A stretch of DNA of 64,000 nt, from NCBI GenBank assembly GCA_003586115.2, contig QVOM02000034.1, forward strand, positions 125,833,936 to 125,897,935. Direction: 5' to 3'. Source of the stretch: Salvator merianae (taxonomy: Eukaryota; Chordata; Lepidosauria; Squamata; Teiidae). Position 1 is the stretch's first letter. Every line of letters starts with the position of its first letter. Under the pieces are notes generated by a model. It did not search any database and was not told the DNA's origin. It worked only from the letters and a program-made list of their open reading frames with translations. Positions 11,576 through 23,907 of the stretch are shown one piece after another. The position numbers were made by a program, and so were the translations under genes.

Positions 11576-13371
11576 AGATGACATCACTGTATACCTGATT
11601 AAAGGCTGTATAATTTGGCAGCAGTCTGTGCTGTCAAAATGTTATATTAAAAAAATAAAACAAAATAAATCAGTGCATCTCAAAAAGAGTGCTAGAATGT
11701 AGTGCCATGGACAAAATAAGAAAAATAGATACACCCAGGTGACCTCAGCCATGTTGAGAAAATCCTACTTGTAAACTGGTTGAAGATTTTGTGAGGTCAC
11801 ATTTGTGAACAGTTGACTTCCTTCCCTCATGTGAATACATATCTGGGAAAAATAATTCCAAGAGTCAAATTGTGGTTCAAATCTTTGCCGAGGACCTGGA
11901 ACTGTGCTAAATTTCTAACCACATTTATGGTCCATCAGAATGGTTCCAGGTGCTATATCCATGCTGTTTTTCGTTCTGCTCCTCTTTCTGTTTTGAATGC
12001 TGCTGTGAGGCCTCAGCCATATGCCTGAAGCTCTACCTCATTCACCTTCACGTAAATGCATTCATGTTGGAAAGAAGCATTTTGCCTTTTCTCTTTGCAA
12101 GGATCCAAAACAAAGCTTCTCCATCTGATGGCTGCCTAGACTCATATCCAGTGAGAGTAATGAAATGCCACCTATTCATGCTTCCATCAATCTTATAATT
12201 TTACCCCAAACTCAGTCACAGCACAAAAAATCCCCCCTCTACATTGACTTTAATCACTTGGCTTAATTTGCCATGTGCTGCTTATTTTAAGAACTGTCAC
12301 AAGTATGCATGAAACATTACAAAACCTAGTACAGACAGGAATTAATCTAAATTTTACTGTAAAAGTTATCTGTTCTAAACTTCTACATAGTATATATATA
12401 TATATATTCCTCTGATGTTCCACTATGAAGTTCCTCCCTGAACCTTTAGATCTGTTACAAGACCTAATTCTAATAGAAGTGCCACTGTTTGATCAAAACC
12501 AAGGCTTCTCTTTATATTTTAATTGTTGATTTAAAAGGATCTCCCAGGGCTTGTTAATATCTGAAGAAGACTATCCATCAAGATTAATCCAATGAATGCC
12601 AGTGCCCTTTGCCAAACTTATCTCAAGTCAGAAACTTGATTCTCAGAATGCATTCCTTTTTGTTTAACATGGTAATGATTCGGAGCACAAGAAAACCTCA
12701 GTTAAGTGATCTGATGGGACCGGATGGTAAAACTGCAAACTTAATTCATCATATTTCATTATTTTTATATTTAGCCCTTTCTGCCATAAATTGTGTCTGT
12801 ATGTCTGAGCCTCAGAAACATGTCTAAAGACCCACAGCAGCAAGAAGAATACTGCTGCATGTGTTACTTCCAGCCACTGTAACAAAACACCATTGGACTC
12901 AAGTGCAGCCCAAAGTGTGCTGTAGTTCTGGATCAACCCAGGATGATTCAAGCCATAGTTTTAGCCTTGTAATCACTTATCCCCCCATCCCCCACCTCCA
13001 TTCATCCACAGAGAGCAAGGCAGAGAATGTCCAAAGTGCTCTTGGACTACTTGAAGGAGATTTCAAGTAAATCAACATCAGGCAGGGGTTGGTGTGGCTC
13101 AGGAGCCAGAGGCATTTGCTTGCCCTGCACCCTAGTCACTCAGGACAGTGCATTAACTACAGGTATGATTCCAAATATACTAGTAATAGAGACTAAGGGG
13201 ACACCTCAAAAAAAAAAAAAAAAAGTTAAGGAGCAAGTTCTCCTATGCCACCCCCAGTCTGTGTAAAAAAAAAACCACAATGTGCAATTTCTAACTGGTA
13301 TGAGATGAATACCCTGAAATGTTTTTGTTTCTGTTTTGTTTTGTTTGTCTTGTTGGGGGGAGGGTTTTTTG
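11576..13371. other. No recognised gene
   Basis: The stretch contains a (TA)n run at 12390-12408 and an A-tract at 13208-13224. I see nothing else I can classify. Confidence 0.5.
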
Positions 13372-13605
13372 GTGAAGCTTTGGAATAGTCTCCTAGTGGA
13401 CATCAGGGACCAACTTTTTTCATGTTTTTTGCCCCCTGATTAAAACCAGACCTTTGAATGTAGTCCAGTCAGGGTGGATGAGTGGGACAGAGGAAAAGTC
13501 AGTAATATTTTAAATATGTTTTAGCATTTTATGTTTTATCATATGTTGTGAGCTGCCCTGGAATCTTCAGGCAAAGGGTGGGATGCAAACGTTATAAATA
13601 AACAA
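13372..13605 (+). mobile_element. L2-like LINE 3' end
   Basis: The translation near the start gives LWNSLLVDIRDQLF, the LWNxLPxEVR motif at the C-terminus of L2-type ORF2. A short 3' UTR follows, ending in GTGAGCTGCCCTGGAATCTT, then AAAGGGTGGGATGCAAA and AATAAACAAA, the L2-type tail pattern. It is 5'-truncated. Confidence 0.75.
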
Positions 13606-14356
13606 AAATGTGAGAGAAGAAAAGTATACTTTGCTGTCAGCAGATCTGCTCCCATTGGATTTTTAAAAAAAAATGCTGTAAAGAAATCTAAGGCTTTAAT
13701 TAATTGCATAACTATGTTAACAGAATCCAAAGCTTTGATCTGTTAAGAAGCTTCTCTCTCCCCCCCCCCCACTTTTATGGTGTCCACAAGCGTAGTAGGG
13801 AGACTGAGCTAGCAACTAGGTGGATGTCCAGTACACTAGACAATCTTTGGGCTTAAAAGAAGTTGCTGTCATCTTCAGCTGTTCTGCAAAGTTTCAGGTA
13901 GTTAGTCATAATCATTGTATATAGGACAAGGGATAAGAAATGTGTGCAGAATGTCAGAAAAATCTCAGCAGTATTTCTGATATATATCACTACTTAAAAG
14001 AGCCTGCAGATTTAATTCCAGTTACCTTTCTATCAACTGTCACCTCTTCTGACTGCTAGTGGGCATTTCCAAGAGCCCATTTTAATGTACTTCCTTCAGC
14101 TGTCTTGTCAGGGAGTTACAGAGGAATGCCATACAATGCTTCCTAATTTCCTTGGTGGTTCCAACTATTTTTAATGTTGAATATTTATTAACAGATAAAA
14201 TTTGCACTAATAACCCTTAAAATTGCAGGATGTTGTTTTCTAGTAATCAGAGCTCACTCCATTCTGATTACTTTTTCTAAATAGCTTAATTAATGAATTG
14301 CTGCTGATGTCTCAGTAGATTGGTTTTGCCTTCAACTATTTAGTTACTATTATCAG
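13606..14356. other. No recognised features
   Basis: AT-rich DNA with a C-tract near 13760. No gene or repeat recognised. Confidence 0.5.
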
Positions 14357-14706
14357 TGGGCCTGTTCGCACTTACCTCCGTAGAATGGTCTCATTAGTAG
14401 GTTTCAGACCGGAGAGGTTGAAGTCTGCTGAGTGCTGTATGCACTTACAGCCAGAGAAACGGACTCCAAGTTGAGCAGCAGAGGGAGCGGTGCGGATTGG
14501 AATCCCCTAGTCAGAAAATGAGGTCATGGACCATAGAGGCACAGATGCCTAGATAGGTCTAGCAATCCGAACCATAGAGTACTGCTTCGAAGCTAGAGGG
14601 GCTCCTTTCGGAGCTGGTTTCGCAACAGCAGCCAGGCACGCGCCCGCTGCAGTGCGAAAGCTCCATTCCAGCGAACGGACTACCACTGTAGTTCGAACAG
14701 GACCTA
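14357..14706. mobile_element. GC-richer hAT-like non-autonomous element, copy 1
   Basis: The left end is TGGGCCTGTTCGCACTTAC and the right end is GTAGTTCGAACAGGACCTA, forming imperfect terminal inverted repeats. Internal blocks TTTCAGACCGGAGAGGTTG, GAGCAGCAGAGGGAGCGGTG and TGCGAAAGCTCCATTCCAG recur at 44432-45004. It has no coding capacity, and no convincing target duplication was seen. Confidence 0.75.
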
Positions 14707-15103
14707 TATGTTTCCCCAATGGAATGAAAGAGAAACTTGTGCATTTAGGAAGCTATTGATATACTTTTACAGATAATATAAATGAAGTTTTATATTGTTT
14801 TATTTTAATGCTTTTGTATTAATACATTTCTATACATAAACTTTCTTTATTGGTTATAATATGTCTGAAAATTGCTCTATGACAGTAATTAATTGAATCA
14901 TATTGAATTGTGCACCATCAAGGACAAGTGAACAAAAGCAACAACTACCAAAAAAAAGAAAAAGAAAAGATACCTTAGGAAAAAGATCGATGGGAAATTT
15001 GTGGTTCTACCTTGTTACACACAGAACAGACAAAAAAGAGATTTATAACAATAAATTATTTTGCTAAACATTGCAAAGTCACCAGAATAATAGGAAGATC
15101 AAA

Positions 15104-15107
<4 letters not shown>
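14707..15107. other. No recognised features
   Basis: AT-rich DNA. An A-rich stretch near 14950 precedes the microsatellite. Confidence 0.5.
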
Positions 15108-15161
<54 letters not shown>

Positions 15162-15216
15162 CATCATCATCATCATCATCATTATTATCATCATCATCAT
15201 CATCATCATCATCATC
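15108..15216 (+). repeat. Compound (ATT)n-(ATC)n microsatellite
   Basis: A run of ATT/TAT triplets changes to ATC at about 15160, with one short ATT block inside the ATC part. The polytyrosine/polyhistidine frame at 15012-15230 is simply its translation. Confidence 0.97.
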
Positions 15217-15639
15217 TTAGGTCTAACTGAATTGCTTGGAGTAGTGAAGAGAGGAAATAAAAGATGTTCTCATTTTCCATTCATGTATCAGAACTTGTGT
15301 ACGTTGAGGTGTGATTCTTCCAATTGCTTAAAGAAATTGGCTAGAGGCAGAGACAGGGTTTAGGGCTTCAGCCAAGAAGGGAAAGGATGGCATAGTGTTG
15401 CCTTGCAAACTAAAAACTTTCAGACTACTAACTCATAAAATTGAAAATACCCTGCTATCCTCTTGGATGCATAGCATATAAAATAAGGATGCTAAAACGA
15501 ATAAGTCATACCTTATGGACCCTGGGCCGTGCAATATATATATATATATGAAGATGGAATTATCCCTCACATATATACAGGTAGGGATTTACAAATAGCT
15601 TAATGTGATGCAATAACAGAAGATGTTGAGTAGCATTGT
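15217..15639. other. No recognised gene
   Basis: Contains a short (TA)n run at about 15534-15549. Nothing else recognised. Confidence 0.5.
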
Positions 15640-15990
15640 CCAGGAAACAGTGTAAGGGGCTTGACTTCAACCCTCTATTGTGGAATAATGCAAGCTCCAC
15701 TCCACCTGGAACAGCATCTCCATGGAATGAAAAATAGAGCAAGATAGGGTGCCCAAAATGGTGGCCTATCACTCTCTACCAGTAGACCTAGACACTCAGG
15801 TCTGCCAGTGTGCTACCTACCTGTTCTGGAACAGCAGATTATGTGCAGAAGATCTTTGAAGCCAGTGGCAGCTGGCACAATCCAGCTGCCCAATGTAGAT
15901 GGCCCTGTCCCATGCCAGCAGCAATCCATCTAAGCCTGGGACAGTTTCTGCATCCTTCCCTGTCCCACAATACAAAGAATAAGTGCAAAA
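15640..15990. mobile_element. CCAGTAGACC-type non-autonomous DNA element, copy 1 (decayed)
   Basis: It shares GGTGCCCAAAATGGTG, ACCAGTAGACCTAGAC and AGCCTGGGACAG with copies at 27050, 45661 and 49190. No open frame spans it. Borders are approximate and no target duplication was found. Confidence 0.5.
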
Positions 15991-16128
15991 CAGCCTTACT
16001 CAGTACTAACTAGTTAAAGCTAAAAAATAACCTCTGAGAAAGACAATTGTTCAATTACAAGCTAATTGTCCAAAGTAATCTTTGACTAATTGTGTCCATA
16101 ATATCCAAGGATAAGCAGAGAAATACAA

Positions 16129-16212
16129 ATATATATATATATATATACATAACAATATATATACATAACAATATATATATATAACAATATATATATATAG
16201 CAATATATATAA
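16129..16212 (+). repeat. (TA)n tract with ACAATATATATA-type units
   Basis: An alternating TA run is broken at regular intervals by ACATAACA, ATAACA and AGCA, giving a short irregular minisatellite. Confidence 0.95.
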
Positions 16213-18506
16213 CAAGTCAAAGCCTAGTACACAATTTCTAGAAACCTAATTGTGTGCATTGCCTTTCAGTATTTTTAATGATTTTAAAAAATCATTAGCA
16301 AATAAGGAGAAAGACAACAATAATCAATTCATAATGAAAATTAATGCTTCAAGCTGCTGACATTTCAAAATTGTTGTCTTGAATGTATCAAATGCACAGC
16401 CCTCTATAACTAAGAAAAATAGGAAACTCTGCATTGCCCCTTCTTGCTACCGCTGAAGCAGTGCAGGCAGATCTCTTTGCAGAAATTCTTGTTTGTCATG
16501 GGCACCACTACCATGATTAAAAACTTTCTCAGACTTCTACCTCGTATTTAGATATCTGTACAGGACACAAACATTGGTAAATCCATGAAAGCTTGGACAA
16601 TAGTATTACCCATTCAACACAGCAGTGGTAGTCAGGCCACAGTGTGAAATAGGCTAACCTTTAAATTGGCAAGGTCTAATGAATAAAAAACTCTTGGCTG
16701 CTGCCAGACATGGGTAATTTTCTAAGAGGTCTGTGCTATTGTTGCATGCAATCACAGCACTCAGGTTCTCATGGAGCCTACAAGAATTCCCATTTGTACC
16801 TAGAAAAGCCTGGCAGAAAAGCCTGGCAATAACAGACAAGACAAAGTCTCTGGCCAGTGACACCTCAACAGCTAGCTTTATGGCTGTGAGGCAGATTATT
16901 GGAATATCCAGGTTACATTTATAGGAAACCAGCCAAAGGAATCACATTCTCAGGCTCACTCTGGAGTTAATCTTATCATGCTCATTGCAGCTAAAGTGTA
17001 AATCAAGAGGCAGTTCCCTTTCCCAGCTACCATGGATCTCTGGGCTACATCAGAATGACAATGGGGAGGTGCCTTGAAGTAGCAACCCCTTTGTTGCACT
17101 TGTAACCTTATATCCTGTCTAACCATATAATTTATCTTCCTAAATAATGACTTAAAAGAACTTAAAACATTTACCAGGCTGTAAAACGTAACTTTTGCAG
17201 GAACCATAAGCATTTTAAGGAAAACTAGAATTGGAATTTCCACTACACTATCATGGCTGCATTGCCAAACAGTCCTGATATCATGTCAGAGTTGCCACAG
17301 TCTATTGGTCACTTAATTTAGTTTTCTGACATGGTTTTGCTTTCTGGCAGCATCTGATGACAGTTGTGGCATTAATTCATTGGCAACTTTCGGGATCTTG
17401 CCAAGTGCATAAAAAAAGAAAAAAAAAAGTGAAAGGGGGCAGGTATGCAGCAGCTTTCCAGAAGTCATTAGTGAAGTAATGCCACTGGACCTTGCCAGAT
17501 ATCTTAGCAAGTAAGGAGCCCCACATGAGGTCACAGTGAGGGGCAAACTGGCTTCACATTTATATCCAACATTTCCCATCACTGTCTGGAGGCACTTTCC
17601 AGAAAATAATTATTTGAAGGATGAATCAAAATACAGAAACTTGGTAAGAGAACCAATTTGTCAAGGTAAGAATTCAATCAGTTAAGCAGTGCTAATCGAA
17701 GTGGGAACTGAAGTCTAATAATTGAAACTGAAGACTGCTCTGGATAGTGAACAGTTCCCATATAGATATTTTTACTAATTCACCCAAGTTCACCAATGTT
17801 AAAAACATCTGTAGATGGTAAAAACAATAAGTGTTATGAATCTTCCAAGCCTGGTTACCAGTTGGAAAAAAAGGAATCCTTTCTAGAAGAGAATAATTTC
17901 TAGTCTGCTTTGAAGTTTCTTGTAACATAATTTCCCAATTCATCTCATGCATTTACAGTGTAAGAATGTTTGCATTATACAGATATTTACCTATCCTCCC
18001 TAAAAGGAATGTGTTAATTCATTCAAAGAGTAGCCTTTAATGTGATTTCTAAAAGGCTGCAAATTGATTTGTGTTAATGAACTTTATAGCTTGACATCCT
18101 GTTGTTCTTTTTTTCTCCACTAGTACATCCAATTAAGCAGTGATGAGTAATTAAGAGTTAGATAACAGGACCGTGACATCATCTGCTGCTCTCTCTCTCT
18201 CTTTTTTTTTAAGAGAATTAATTAAAATCTAATTTTCATGCAAGATGGGAACATCTGAGCCAAAAAGAGACAACAATAATTGGCAAAAGTAAATCAAAGC
18301 AAAATAAAGTGTTATTTCACAGAGTATTCTCACCTCTTAAATAACTTTCTCTAGATTATTACAAAAACAAAGAACACATACATCAACAATCCAAAAAGTG
18401 AGGATTAATTTGATATGGAGCCCACATACTGACCCTATATAGGCATTCCAACTATCCTGGAAAGTTGAATAGATGTAGGAAAAAGAATACGTGCTGGCTG
18501 CACCAA

Positions 18507-18510
<4 letters not shown>
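16213..18510. other. No recognised features
   Basis: AT-rich DNA with a CT run near 18190 and a T-tract near 18205. Short frames at 16654-17952 resemble no known protein. Confidence 0.5.

Positions 18511-18550
<40 letters not shown>
18511..18550 (+). repeat. (TG)20 microsatellite
   Basis: About twenty uninterrupted TG dinucleotides. The short frames on both strands over it are artefacts of the repeat. Confidence 0.98.
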
Positions 18551-18554
<4 letters not shown>

Positions 18555-19435
18555 GCAGTAAGTCTGTGCATTATGTATATGTTGACAAACCAACATACAA
18601 CAGTAAGTTGGGACAGAAAGAGAGCGAAGGCATTATTTTCTGACAAGAAGAATAACTGATCACTATAATGCTTATCCTCATATTAAATTTCAACATTTTA
18701 AGCCTCAGGAACTTCAAATTTTAAAGTTATGGACTTTAAAGTTATCTCCAGTTACCATTAAACAGCAGCCTTACAAAATCATAGTCTGCATCCAGATAAA
18801 GCAAACCTCTACAATTATTTCAGTATAGCATTTGATTTGCCAGACTTGATCATGGTGCTCCCAATACAGTCCTGGAATATAGACCCAATATCCTGAGTTT
18901 AAGGTATTGTGTCACTATATGACATGCTAAAACACAGAATATTGATCTAACATCCAGGCAAAGTGACATAATTTCAAGAGTACTTTGTTCTGAAATATAC
19001 AAAAATAGCAGAATAGATAAATGATGTCTGGAAGATCTGAGTATTTTTAAAAAGGAACAATCATGGAAGCAGCAGGAAGACATAAGTATAAGACTTCATG
19101 ATTGCCTCCTGCATGTGGGGAGAGGGCAATGAGAGGCAATTATGGGATCTTTTTTAAATTCCATGATTGCCTTTTCCCATCTGCATGCAGCCTAACAGAA
19201 CATGATGTTACTACAATTACATTTCCATAAAGTTGCAAACATATTTTCGGGTTTCCCTCCCCCATCCCAGGTTAGATAATTAGAAAATTCACATCTGCTG
19301 TGGCATTTTCTGCACAGGAAGAGGAAGGATACTATAAATGTAAAACTCTTCCCCAATTGCATTAAGAGGATCAATCTATTCTCTCAAAGGTGTGGCATGC
19401 TTTCCACACATTTCTGGATGTCCTTGCCTGTCAAG
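18551..19435. other. No recognised features
   Basis: Nothing classifiable. ATGATTGCC occurs twice (about 19099 and 19164). Confidence 0.45.
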
Positions 19436-19458
19436 TCAAAGCGGGGGAATCCCTAGCT
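19436..19458 (+). repeat. Direct repeat unit 1
   Basis: TCAAAGCGGGGGAATCCC followed by TAGCT is repeated with three differences at 19688-19710. Confidence 0.7.
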
Positions 19459-19687
19459 ATACTTTAGACAGGTGAGGGAGGCATTATCTTGCCGAAAGCA
19501 GGATCAGCTGTAATTCTGATACTGTAGGGGGCTACCTATCCCTCCCTCTCCCAAGTCAAAAACCTTGACTCTGAAGAAGGAGAGGCAATCTGCCAATCCT
19601 ATGAAAAAAATACATCCAATCCCGAAATAGCACAGAAAATCTTCACAGTGATTTTGACAGGGGGAAAGGCTTTCCCTGCCCTCAAAA

Positions 19688-19710
19688 TCAAAGCGGGGGA
19701 GTTCCCAGCT
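19688..19710 (+). repeat. Direct repeat unit 2
   Basis: TCAAAGCGGGGGAGTTCC followed by CAGCT is the partner of 19436-19458, 252 bp downstream. The pair could bound an old internal duplication. Confidence 0.7.
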
Positions 19711-20037
19711 TCCCAGTGGGCAGTTCCTGGGGAGTGTCCCTGTGTTTGAATATACAAACATTGCTGTTGGGACGTGTAAGTCCCTTTAAATGGTCACTAC
19801 CAAGTACTGTAGAAGCACCATAATGGTGCTTTCTGCAGCATTGTAGGGATAGAGCACTGGGGATAGGGGATTTTTTGTTTGTTTTGTTTTTGTTTAAAGA
19901 AAGACTTAAAGCAACTCCATCATCCGCAAAGTGTAGTTTTCGCTTACTAGATTTTGACAATGCCTGCCCAAAAATCCTTCCATTTTCCAAAAAGAGCGGT
20001 GGGAAAACAATTGCAAAGTGAGGTGCCCTTGGTCCTT

Positions 20038-20077
20038 TCTGCATGGACCCTTAATGTGGATTAAGGGTCCATGCAGA
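20038..20077. repeat. Perfect 18-bp hairpin
   Basis: The left arm TCTGCATGGACCCTTAAT (20038-20055) and right arm ATTAAGGGTCCATGCAGA (20060-20077) are exact reverse complements with a GTGG loop. Confidence 0.95.
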
Positions 20078-20087
20078 ACACATCTAA

Positions 20088-20123
20088 CCTCATAGATCTG
20101 CAAAATAATCCAGATCTATGAGG
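20088..20123. repeat. Perfect 13-bp hairpin
   Basis: CCTCATAGATCTG (20088-20100) and CAGATCTATGAGG (20111-20123) are exact reverse complements with a 10-nt loop. It lies 10 bp after the 20038-20077 hairpin. Confidence 0.93.
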
Positions 20124-20333
20124 CCATCCCCCCTGTTGGTCTTTTAGGATACAGCTCTATCATCGAATCAGTCCATTGATCAGTGAGAACTAGCACAAGA
20201 ATCCTACTTAGGAAGTTGTGTCTGCACTTATAGAGGGTTTAGCACTGAAACTGGATGGAACTTTGGAAATAGTATAATGTGAAAACTGATTTAAATGGGG
20301 ATGAAGGTAAGCATGAAGATAGCTTCAAGTGAT

Positions 20334-20832
20334 TACGGGCCTGTTTGCACTTACTGAGTGGAACATTCCAGGTCACTAGCTGGAACGGAGCATTCTCATC
20401 TGCAAACAGCTCCAGCGGACTGGAAACTCATCGAAGCCCACCTGAAGATCACCTGAAGATCACCAACTGTGGTCAAGAAAATTGTAGTCTGCAAGCTGAC
20501 TAGCATGATCAGGTGAATATCGGGAGTTGCACATTCCCACCACCTCCTAGTTTGGAATGGTGACGGAGCAGGAATTGCATCGCCATGCAGGCACCATCCA
20601 ATGATTGAACCCCAGCTCTCGCTAGGTTCAGATGTTGGAGTCCAGACCCTGGTGTCCATTTCGGACATAGCTACCAAACTGTGTACTCCCATTCAGACTT
20701 TTTCCTCAGCTGGTTGGCTCAAAGAGCATTCCAACACTGAAAAGTGTGAACACTCCTCACCATACCCAATCCTGACCAGCTCAAACCATGCTAGTTAGAC
20801 TATTCTACTGTTATAAGTGTGAAGAGGCCCTA
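20334..20832. mobile_element. GC-richer hAT-like non-autonomous element, copy 2
   Basis: The left end is TACGGGCCTGTTTGCACTTA and the right end ATAAGTGTGAAGAGGCCCTA, giving clear terminal inverted repeats of the same type as the 14357 copy. The interior has diverged. Short frames in it have no recognisable product. No target duplication was found. Confidence 0.7.
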
Positions 20833-20884
20833 GATCCAAACAGTTTTCTTGGCAATACAGAAGTGGTTGTCAATATCTTTTTCT

Positions 20885-20945
20885 ATGAAGGATGTCAGGG
20901 ATTGAACCTGGGACCTTTAGCAGTTGGTTTATCAGAAGAATCAGT
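20885..20945 (-). mobile_element. tRNA-headed SINE fragment
   Basis: The reverse complement contains GGTCCCAGGTTCAATCCCTG, with a B-box-like GGTTCAATCC typical of tRNA-derived SINE heads. Only this short piece is recognisable. Confidence 0.45.
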
Positions 20946-20994
20946 TTGCTTTCTTAGCTATTATATTGAAATTGTATCTACACACACACACACA

Positions 20995-21060
20995 GTTATG
21001 AAACACTTTGAGCTCTTAGAGGAATAAAATGCAAGCCATAAATGAGAAAAATAAACAAAT
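20995..21060 (+). mobile_element. L2-like 3' tail
   Basis: CACTTTGAGCTCTTAGAGGA followed by AATAAAATGCAAGCCATAAA and AAATAAACAAATGAAT matches the usual end of L2-type LINEs and of SINEs that share their tail. Confidence 0.5.
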
Positions 21061-23199
21061 GAATCATATTTCGTATTTTTTAGCTGAATATACAACTACC
21101 CAAACTCCATTATGGTGAAAAGTACAAAGTTCATTTTATTTCACTTTGTGCTTTGTTTTTTCCCCTTGGAATTTCAATTACACTGCTATAGATACACAAT
21201 ATTGCTGTGTAACATATCTTTCCTTCTTATGACTTTGCCCCATGGGAGAAAGGCACCTTTACTTGTTTACAGTGATGAGCACTAATGTTTCAGTTCATAA
21301 ATGCTTACTAACACCCATTGTTTTTAAAACAGAAGAATAGATTATGGCTCTTATCACGTTTATCCACAGAATGATACTAGGTGTTTCATCATGGAAATAG
21401 CTCCATATTCAAGAAAGAACTGCAGGGCAGATGTAGTGTGGTAGGTGATTATTCAATGTTTATAGGATAAAAGAAACAGAAAAAAAAGGCTTTACTTTCT
21501 TTCTTCTTTGTACTTTAACATTATATGCAGATATCTGCTTAGAAAGAAAAAAACAAGTTACTATGAGAAAATTCCATCTGATTCAAGGTTGACAAACTGG
21601 GGTCACCTAAGATGTCAGAATACAAGACTGGTTTCAAACCTAAATGAAAAATAAATAAAGCACAAACGTGCAGCTTTTGGTTTTGTTTAGGATGCATACA
21701 CACAATCAGAAATTTAATTCAGACTGCAAAAGAGACCTGCTATCCCACATTGGAACTGGAAACCAGTACAGCACCCAGCAGAAGGCTAAGGTGAGGCAAA
21801 GCAAATGGAGAATGTAACCAGAAAACAGTTTCTTCTTCGCCTGTGCGACTGAAAAAAATGACCATGAAATCAGAGAAGTGTCTGGCTGTTGTTTATAATG
21901 TATCATAATCCCTCGCTCTGGCTGCATGTGTATTTTATTTATTTATTTGTAAACTTGCATTCCAACTAGTTCATAATAAAACAAGTCCTTCTACATGCAG
22001 GAAGGGTCATGGCACTGGGGTGACCAGAGGGCATTTCTGTCACATGGAGCTGCTCACACTGCATCATCAATCTGCTTAGGATTCTGAAATGCCCTTTTGA
22101 AAGATCAGGATCGAGTTCTGAGGATTGAACACAACGGGGACAGTGTTTACTGCTGCTGTCTTCTTATGAGGGTTAGCTTGCCTGCCCTAATAAGTGTGGT
22201 GAAGGAAGAAGCATCAATATTTGAATAAACAATATGAGCATTTATTTTAAAAATGAAAGAAATCCAAGGGTTTGAATATGTGGTATTACAAAAGTGCCCC
22301 TGGTGGGTAAGACCTGTGGGCAGCCAAATAATCATTATTCAAATGGAAAGAAACAGTGCTAAAGGAGGATAGCATAGATTCAAAGGAGGGGGTAAAGAGA
22401 ATGAGTCACTAAATCAATCAATCAATAAATAAATAGTTGGAAGTCACATAGGTATCTATTTTTAAAAAGTAAAAAAAAATAAAAATTAAAGTTTGAAGTT
22501 TGAAGTTGTTAGTATTAGAGTGATGCTCATGGGACTTATGGGCAGCCAACCACTGGAATAGGTCCAAAAAACAAGTCTAGGGGATGAGGAAACGAAACTA
22601 GACACTGGAGCGGAAAGAGGTTGACATGTGAATAGTTAAGTTATATTCAGAAGAAGAAAAGCAGTGTGGATCAAAGATCTTTACAGAAGGGATAGTTGGA
22701 CAATAGCAAGCACTTCCATTCAACATCTATGCTGATATATTTATCCAGCCTCTATTTACCTGTCCTTGTGAAGATTAGGCTGAAACTAAAGCCACAACAG
22801 ATAAATACAAAATTGATTCAATTTATGATACTTTCTGGCTGCCTCCAAACAATGAGAGGAAAACGTGGACTTTTGTTTAGATTCTACAATTGCCTCTCAC
22901 CATCCCTGCCAAATGTCAGGGCAAAAGTGCAGGACAGGCATGGCGCCTTATTTGTCTAGGTGCTTCCTCCTGCAATGATGTGCACACTTCTGGGTATTTT
23001 GATGGTGCAAGTCCAAAAGGACACCAGTGTGGCTTACAAGTGCAATACAGTACAGGAATTAAAAGCAAGAAAAGATCATCCAGAAAGTGGAAGGCTTGTC
23101 TTTTGACTCCCTCTCTGAAAAAGATTGACTCACTGAGGAGGATAGAGGGCATATGTCAGCAGCTAAGTCAATGCTTTCAGGGAGGGAGTCAGAAGAATT
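21061..23199. other. No recognised features
   Basis: Nothing classifiable apart from short A-rich, ATTT and AATC/AATA runs near 21940 and 22410-22430. The sequence leading up to the CR1 at 23200 may include more of that element, too decayed to call. Confidence 0.45.
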
Positions 23200-23907
23200 A
23201 TACTGGATAGAGGTAACCAGGGAGGAGGCCCTTGCATGTCTTCATAAACTAAATGCTAACAAATCACTGGGACCAGATGGCATTCATCTGAGAGTTCTTA
23301 GAGAACTCAGATGTGAAAATGTTGAGCTTCTAGCCAAAATATATAATCTTTCCCTAAAATCAGACTCTGTGCCTGAAGACTGGAGGATAGCAAATATTAA
23401 CACTGATCTTCAAAAATGGATCCAGGGGTGATCCAGGAAATTACAGATCAGTCAGCTTAACATCAGTTCAAGGCAAAGTGATGGAAACCATAATTAAAGA
23501 TAAAATTACTTAACACATAGAGGAGCAAGCATTGCTAAAAGAAAATCAGCATGGCTTCTGCAAAAGTAAGTAATGTCTTACAAACTTTTTAGAATTCTTT
23601 GAGAGTGTTAATAAACATATGAATAAAGGTGACCTAGTTGACATTGTCTGGACTTTCAGAAGGCTTTTGACTAAGTCAGTCATCAAAGGCTTCTGAATAA
23701 ATTAATCAGTCACAGAATAAGAAAACAGGTCCTATCCTGGATTGGTAACTGGCTAAAGAACAGAGAGAGTAGGAATAAATGCACAGTTCTCAAAATAGAG
23801 ATGAGATGTAGTGGCCCACAAGGTTCACTATTAGGACCTGTGCTTTTTAGTTTGTTCATAAATGATCTAGAAGTAGGGGTAAATAGTGAGTTAGCAAAGT
23901 TTGCAGA
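23200..23907 (+). mobile_element. CR1-like LINE reverse transcriptase, 5' part
   Basis: The translation gives EEALACLHKLNANKSLGPDG, then VLRELRCENVELLAK and SDSVPEDWRIAN. Next come a DFQKAFD block near 23651 (catalytic motif A) and SGPQGSLLGPVLFSLFINDL near 23812-23868. This is the order expected of a CR1-clade ORF2. Stops and frameshifts are present. The homology stops at 23907 inside the FADD catalytic codons and resumes at 26123, so the two parts are one element split by an insertion. Confidence 0.85.
23900..23907. repeat. 8-bp target site duplication, left
   Basis: TTTGCAGA directly before TAGGGGTATGCAC; its partner is TTTGCTGA at 26123-26130, a 7 of 8 match. Confidence 0.85.

Noticed and set aside
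15012..15230. Polytyrosine/polyhistidine frame
   Set aside because: It is the translation of the (ATT)n-(ATC)n microsatellite.
20885..20945. GGTTCAATCC B-box on the minus strand considered as a functional tRNA gene
   Set aside because: No cloverleaf or matching A-box at the right distance. It fits a SINE head.
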